Positions 60,263 through 64,000 of a stretch of DNA of 64,000 bases are shown piece after piece (position 1 is the first letter of the stretch; every line of letters begins with the position of its first letter). The stretch covers positions 1 through 64,000 of the forward strand of contig CAWFBJ010000029.1 in the NCBI GenBank assembly GCA_963814055.1, written 5' to 3'. The position numbers and the translations under genes were made by a program. The notes beneath the pieces were generated by a model that did not search any database, was not told the origin of the DNA, and saw only the letters and a program-made list of their open reading frames with translations. This stretch comes from AWTP1-13 sp963814055 (lineage in GTDB: Bacteria; Pseudomonadota; Alphaproteobacteria; Rhizobiales; Hyphomicrobiaceae).

Positions 60263-61245
60263 AGGCTCCGAACCAAGCGCAGGGCTTGACCTCTCCGAGC
60301 AACGGGGAGAGCAACTCATCAGCGCCGGCTTCGAGGTCGCGGATCGCCGCGCTGCTCGATAGCGACCTGTTCTACAGCTTCTGGAGATCCAAGCTCGTCG
60401 TCGCGGCTGCGGTTCTGACGACGCTGCTGGTGGGGGCCGCGCTGCTCGCGCCGCTGATCGCGCCGCACGATCCCTACGACCTGAAATCGCTGGAACTCAT
60501 CAACGCCGACCTGCCGCCAGCGTGGAACGAACGGGGCGACCGCCGCTTCCTGCTCGGTACCGACGACCAGGGCCGCGACATCCTGTCGACGATCCTGTAT
60601 GGCACACGCGCGTCGCTCCTGATCGGCATCGCCGCGGTGCTGCTGGCAGTTGGGCTCGGCGTCACGCTTGGGCTGCTGGCCGGCTATGCGGGCGGACGCG
60701 TCGACAGCCTGATCATGCGCGTTGCCGACGTCCAGCTCACCTTTCCTGCCATTCTCACCGCCTTGCTGATCGACGGCGTCGCCCTGGCGATCTTCAAGAA
60801 CTATCGGATGGAAGGTGGCAAGTTCTGGATCCTGGTGCTCTCGATCGGCCTTGCCTATTGGGTGCAGTATGCGCGCACGGTGCGCGGTGTAACGCTGGTG
60901 GAACGCAACAAGGAGTATGTGGAAGCGGCGCGGCTGATCGGGTTGCATCCGCTCAAGATCATGTTCCAGCACATCCTGCCCAACATACTCAGTCCCGTGC
61001 TGGTGATCGCCACCATCAATCTCGCGCTTGCCATCATCACGGAAGCCACGCTTTCGTTCCTCGGCGTCGGACTGCCGCCGACGGAGCCCTCGCTCGGGAC
61101 CATGATCCAGGTCGGCAACAAGTATTTGTTCTCGGGTTCGTGGTGGATGGTGGCCTTTCCCGGACTGACGCTTGCGCTGCTGGCGCTGGCGGTCAATCTG
61201 CTGGGAGACTGGCTGCGCGATGCACTCAATCCTAAGCTAAGATAG
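60259..61245 (+). CDS. Dipeptide-type ABC permease (DppC-like)
   Basis: 328 aa from GTG 60259, overlapping the DppB stop (GTGA). N-terminal extension of about 40 polar residues, then six helices; DppC signatures LLGTDDQGRDILSTILYGTR and the coupling loop VERNKEYVEAARLIGLHPLK, followed by ILPNILSPVLV and TEATLSFLGVGLPPTEPSLG. Longer than average loop near 173-190. Part of the same importer. Confidence 0.9.
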   Translation: MKAPNQAQGLTSPSNGESNSSAPASRSRIAALLDSDLFYSFWRSKLVVAAAVLTTLLVGAALLAPLIAPHDPYDLKSLELINADLPPAWNERGDRRFLLGTDDQGRDILSTILYGTRASLLIGIAAVLLAVGLGVTLGLLAGYAGGRVDSLIMRVADVQLTFPAILTALLIDGVALAIFKNYRMEGGKFWILVLSIGLAYWVQYARTVRGVTLVERNKEYVEAARLIGLHPLKIMFQHILPNILSPVLVIATINLALAIITEATLSFLGVGLPPTEPSLGTMIQVGNKYLFSGSWWMVAFPGLTLALLALAVNLLGDWLRDALNPKLR

Positions 61246-61278
61246 CGTCGCGGACGACGCACGACAGAGGAGACCGGT

Positions 61279-62871
61279 ATGCGTTCAGGAACCCTGCTCA
61301 AAGTTGCCATGGCTTTTCTTGGCCTCGCGATAGCGGCCGGCGCGGCCGATGCGCGCTCCCTCAAGTGGGCGCGCACGGGCGATGCGCTCACCCTCGACCC
61401 GCATGCCCAGAACGAGGGCCCGACCCACAACCTGATGCACCAGATTTACGAACCGCTGCTCATCCGCGATGCCAGCGGCAAGGTGCTGCCTACGCTCGCA
61501 CTGTCGTGGGCGGTGACATCCGACCCCACGGTCTGGGAGTTCAAGCTGCGCCAGGGCGTCAAGTTCCACAACGGCAACCCATTCAACGCCGACGATGTGG
61601 TGTTCTCGCTGGACCGCGCGCGGCAGCCGACCTCCGACATGAAAGGGCTGCTGAGCTCAATCGAGAAGGTGAGCAAGGTCGACGACTACACGGTGCACAT
61701 CAAGACCAAGGGGCCCAACCCGCTGCTGCCCAACTACCTCACCAACATGTTCATGATGGACAAAGAATGGTCCGAGGCGAACAACACCATCACCGTCCAG
61801 GACTACAAGGGCAAGAAGGACAACTTCGCCGTCCGCAACGCCAACGGCACGGGGCCTTACGAGCTCGTGTCGCGTGAGCAGGACGTCAAGACCGTGCTCA
61901 AGCGCAACGATGGCTACTGGGGTAAGGGCACGTTTCCCATCGGCATTACCGACATCACCTATCTCATGATCAAGGCCGATGCCACGCGCATCGCGGCGCT
62001 GCTGTCGGGCGAGGTCGATTTCGTGCAGGACGTACCCGTGCAGGACATCGACCGGGTGGGGAAGACGGCAAACATCAAGATCAACCTGGGCCCCGAGAAC
62101 CGCACGATCTTTTTTGGGATGGATGTCGCCTCGCCGGAGCTGCAGACCTCCAACATCAAGGGCAAGAACCCGTTTGCCGACAAGCGCGTCAGGCAGGCGA
62201 TCAACATGGCCATCGACCGCGAGGCGATCAAGCGGGCCGTCATGCGCGGCCAGTCGGTGCCGGCAGGTGTCATCGCACCGCCGTTCGTCAACGGCTACAC
62301 CAAGGAACTCGACGCTTTGCCCAAGGTTGACCTTGCCAAGGCTGCCGCGCTGCTCAAGGAGGCCGGATATGCGGACGGCTTCCAGGTCACGCTGCATTGC
62401 CCCAACGATCGCTACATCAATGACGAGGGCATCTGCCAGGCCGCGACCGCCATGCTGGCCAAGATCGGCATCAAGGTGAACCTGGTGGCGCAATCGCGGG
62501 GCCCGCACTTCACCCTGATCCAGAAAACCCCGCCGGAGACCGAGTTCTACATGGTGGGCTGGGGCGTGCCGACCTACGATTCCCAGTACATCTTCTCGTT
62601 TCTCTATCATACGCGGTCGGGGAGCGACGGAAGCTGGAACGCCACGCGCTATTCGAAGACCGATGTCGATGCCGCGATCCAGAGCCTGAACAGCGAGATC
62701 GATACGGCCAAGCGCAACGCAACGATTGCCACGATCTGGAAGACCGTGAGCGACGAGACGAACTACATCGCCCTGCATCATCAGATGCTGGCCTACGCGA
62801 TGAAGAACGACCTCGACATTCCGGTGTCGCCGGAGAATGCGGTCTTCATCAAGTTCGTCGCAGCCAAGTAG
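61279..62871 (+). CDS. Dipeptide/oligopeptide-type substrate-binding protein
   Basis: 530 aa from ATG 61279 with AGAGGAG upstream. Signal peptide VAMAFLGLAIAAGAADA, cleavage before RSLKW. SBP family 5 pattern: DALTLDPHAQNEGPTHNLMH, WEFKLRQGVKFHNGNPFNAD, ANGTGPYELVSREQDVKTVL and VRQAINMAIDREAIKRAVMR. Paralogue of the broken binding protein at 57584; the cluster thus encodes two binding proteins for one permease pair. Substrate could be peptides or another small polar compound. Confidence 0.9.
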   Translation: MRSGTLLKVAMAFLGLAIAAGAADARSLKWARTGDALTLDPHAQNEGPTHNLMHQIYEPLLIRDASGKVLPTLALSWAVTSDPTVWEFKLRQGVKFHNGNPFNADDVVFSLDRARQPTSDMKGLLSSIEKVSKVDDYTVHIKTKGPNPLLPNYLTNMFMMDKEWSEANNTITVQDYKGKKDNFAVRNANGTGPYELVSREQDVKTVLKRNDGYWGKGTFPIGITDITYLMIKADATRIAALLSGEVDFVQDVPVQDIDRVGKTANIKINLGPENRTIFFGMDVASPELQTSNIKGKNPFADKRVRQAINMAIDREAIKRAVMRGQSVPAGVIAPPFVNGYTKELDALPKVDLAKAAALLKEAGYADGFQVTLHCPNDRYINDEGICQAATAMLAKIGIKVNLVAQSRGPHFTLIQKTPPETEFYMVGWGVPTYDSQYIFSFLYHTRSGSDGSWNATRYSKTDVDAAIQSLNSEIDTAKRNATIATIWKTVSDETNYIALHHQMLAYAMKNDLDIPVSPENAVFIKFVAAK

Positions 62872-62877
62872 GCCGCC

Positions 62878-63861
62878 GTGCCCGACCCGGTTCTCTCCGT
62901 TCGAGACTTGCGGGTCGGGTTTACGACCCGGCGCGGCACGCTCGCTGCCGTGGATGGCGTATCGTTCGACATCGCGCCCGGCGAGGTGCTGGGCGTGGTG
63001 GGCGAGTCGGGCGCCGGCAAGTCGCTGACCGGCGCCGCAGTGATCGGCCTCATCGAACCGCCTGGCAGGATCACGAGCGGCGAGGTGAGACTGAGCGGCC
63101 GCCGCATCAACGGGCTGCCCGCCGATGAGATGCGCAAGGTACGCGGCCGCCGCATCGGCATGGTGTTCCAGGACCCCCTCACCAGCCTCAACCCGCTCTA
63201 TCGCATCGGCGACCAGATCGTCGAAACCATCCGCGCGCATGCCGACATTTCGGAGAGCGAGGCGCGGGAGCGCGCCATTGCGCTGCTGCAGGAGGCCGGT
63301 ATTCAGGGCGCCCGGCAGCGCATCGACAGCTATCCGCACGAGTTTTCCGGCGGCATGCGCCAGCGCGTGGTGCTGGCGCTGGCGCTGTGTGCGCAACCGG
63401 ACCTGCTGATCGCCGACGAGCCGACAACCGCACTGGACGTGTCCATCCAGGCGCAGATCATCGTGCTGCTGAAGCGCCTATGCCGCGAGCGAGGCACCGC
63501 CGTCATGCTGATCACGCACGACATGGGGGTGATTGCCGAGACCGCCGACCGCGTTGCGGTCATGTATGCCGGGCGCATCGTCGAGATCGGCCCGGCACGC
63601 GAGGTCATCAAGAATCCCCGCCATCCCTATACGAAGGGCCTGATGGGGGCGATACCGACCGTTACAGGACGCATCGGCCGGCTGGTGCAAATCCCGGGGA
63701 CCATGCCCCGCCTTGCATCCATCCCCAATGGATGCGCGTTTCATCCCCGCTGCAGCCAGGCCTTCGATCGCTGCCTGAACGAGAGACCCGGGCGCATGCC
63801 CGCAGGTGCGGCTGAAGCCGCCTGCTGGCTGTTCGACGAACGCGCCGGGGTGCACGCATGA
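62878..63861 (+). CDS. Dipeptide-type ABC ATPase (DppD-like)
   Basis: 327 aa from GTG 62878, 6 bp after the binding-protein stop. Walker A GESGAGKS (42-49), QDPLTSLNPLYRIGDQI, signature FSGGMRQR, Walker B LLIADEPTTALD, and the C-terminal oligopeptide-transporter domain with cysteine cluster (NGCAFHPRCSQAFDRC) that may hold an iron-sulfur site. Overlaps the next gene by 4 bp. Confidence 0.92.
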   Translation: MPDPVLSVRDLRVGFTTRRGTLAAVDGVSFDIAPGEVLGVVGESGAGKSLTGAAVIGLIEPPGRITSGEVRLSGRRINGLPADEMRKVRGRRIGMVFQDPLTSLNPLYRIGDQIVETIRAHADISESEARERAIALLQEAGIQGARQRIDSYPHEFSGGMRQRVVLALALCAQPDLLIADEPTTALDVSIQAQIIVLLKRLCRERGTAVMLITHDMGVIAETADRVAVMYAGRIVEIGPAREVIKNPRHPYTKGLMGAIPTVTGRIGRLVQIPGTMPRLASIPNGCAFHPRCSQAFDRCLNERPGRMPAGAAEAACWLFDERAGVHA

Positions 63862-64000
63862 CGGGCGGAGCGCTGGTCGAAGTGCGGGACCTCGCCCGAG
63901 TGTTCGACGTCTCCAGGCCGTGGCTCAACCGCGTGATCGAGGGGGAGGAGCGCACCTTCCTGAAGGCCGTCAGCGGCGTATCGTTCAGCATCGGCCGGCA
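63858..64000 (+). CDS. Dipeptide-type ABC ATPase (DppF-like), cut by window end
   Basis: Starts at ATG 63858 inside the DppD stop (ATGACG). The visible 47 codons (LVEVRDLARVFDVSRPWLNR, FLKAVSGVSFSIGR) are the N-terminal strand region of a second ATPase of the importer. The Walker motifs lie beyond the window. Confidence 0.8.
   Translation, partial: MTGGALVEVRDLARVFDVSRPWLNRVIEGEERTFLKAVSGVSFSIGR

Noticed and set aside
1..64000. CRISPR array
   Set aside because: No regularly spaced identical repeats of 25-40 bp were seen; the repeats at 29-30 kb occur only in pairs.
1..64000. Intact insertion sequence or transposase
   Set aside because: Only recombinase fragments were found; no complete transposase with terminal inverted repeats is visible.

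Overview
The window reads as chromosome of a GC-rich alphaproteobacterium, most likely Hyphomicrobiales near the Bradyrhizobium/Rhodopseudomonas/Xanthobacteraceae group. This rests on the protein families present, on dispersed repeats of a kind I know from that group, and on short secreted or membrane proteins typical of those genomes. The genus is an inference.

1-6.9 kb is an operon-like run on the + strand: a split biotin-dependent carboxylase (biotin carboxylase, two carrier-type proteins, and a pyruvate-carboxylase-type carboxyltransferase), an AMP-forming acyl-CoA ligase, two short-chain dehydrogenases and a hotdog thioesterase. It looks like a catabolic pathway in which an acid is activated to a CoA ester, oxidised and carboxylated; the substrate is unknown. 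The first two genes carry frameshifts.

6.9-30.3 kb is a low-coding accessory zone. It holds gene fragments (LysR, SRAP, DNA ligase, type ISP restriction enzyme, serine recombinases, an Mrr-like nuclease), 3' ends of tRNA-Pro and tRNA-Gln used as apparent attachment sites, repeats, many microproteins and one tRNA-Ser with an odd T-loop. Islands of intact genes lie within it: a LysR regulator divergent from a vanadium-haloperoxidase-type protein and a cupin-type enzyme; an FMN-dependent alpha-hydroxy-acid dehydrogenase; and a two- or three-gene unit (20.5-23.9 kb) encoding a DUF4062/STAND-like protein and an unrecognised partner. That unit is the best candidate here for an undescribed, possibly defensive, system.

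30.3-46.7 kb is a dense catabolic region. A MetE-like zinc methyltransferase is divergent from a TetR regulator, an acyl-CoA synthetase and a complete branched-chain-amino-acid-type ABC importer. Then follow sulfoacetaldehyde acetyltransferase (xsc), a secreted astacin-like protease, an IclR regulator, an acylating aldehyde dehydrogenase of the SauS type and a two-subunit ADP-forming CoA ligase. Together these spell a sulfoacetate route: uptake, CoA activation, reduction to sulfoacetaldehyde, cleavage to acetyl phosphate and sulfite.

46.7-55.8 kb holds mostly single genes: a metallo-beta-lactamase-fold hydrolase, two glutathione transferases, a quinone oxidoreductase, lipoproteins, a DedA protein, a type III polyketide synthase convergent with an ICMT-type methyltransferase, and a LysE exporter.

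55.9-64 kb has gatB with three frame breaks, then a dipeptide/oligopeptide-type ABC transporter: one substrate-binding protein with three frame breaks, two permeases, a second intact binding protein, one ATPase, and the start of a second ATPase cut by the window end. Frame breaks concentrate at 0-1.3 kb and 55.9-59.2 kb, so sequence or assembly error must be considered there.
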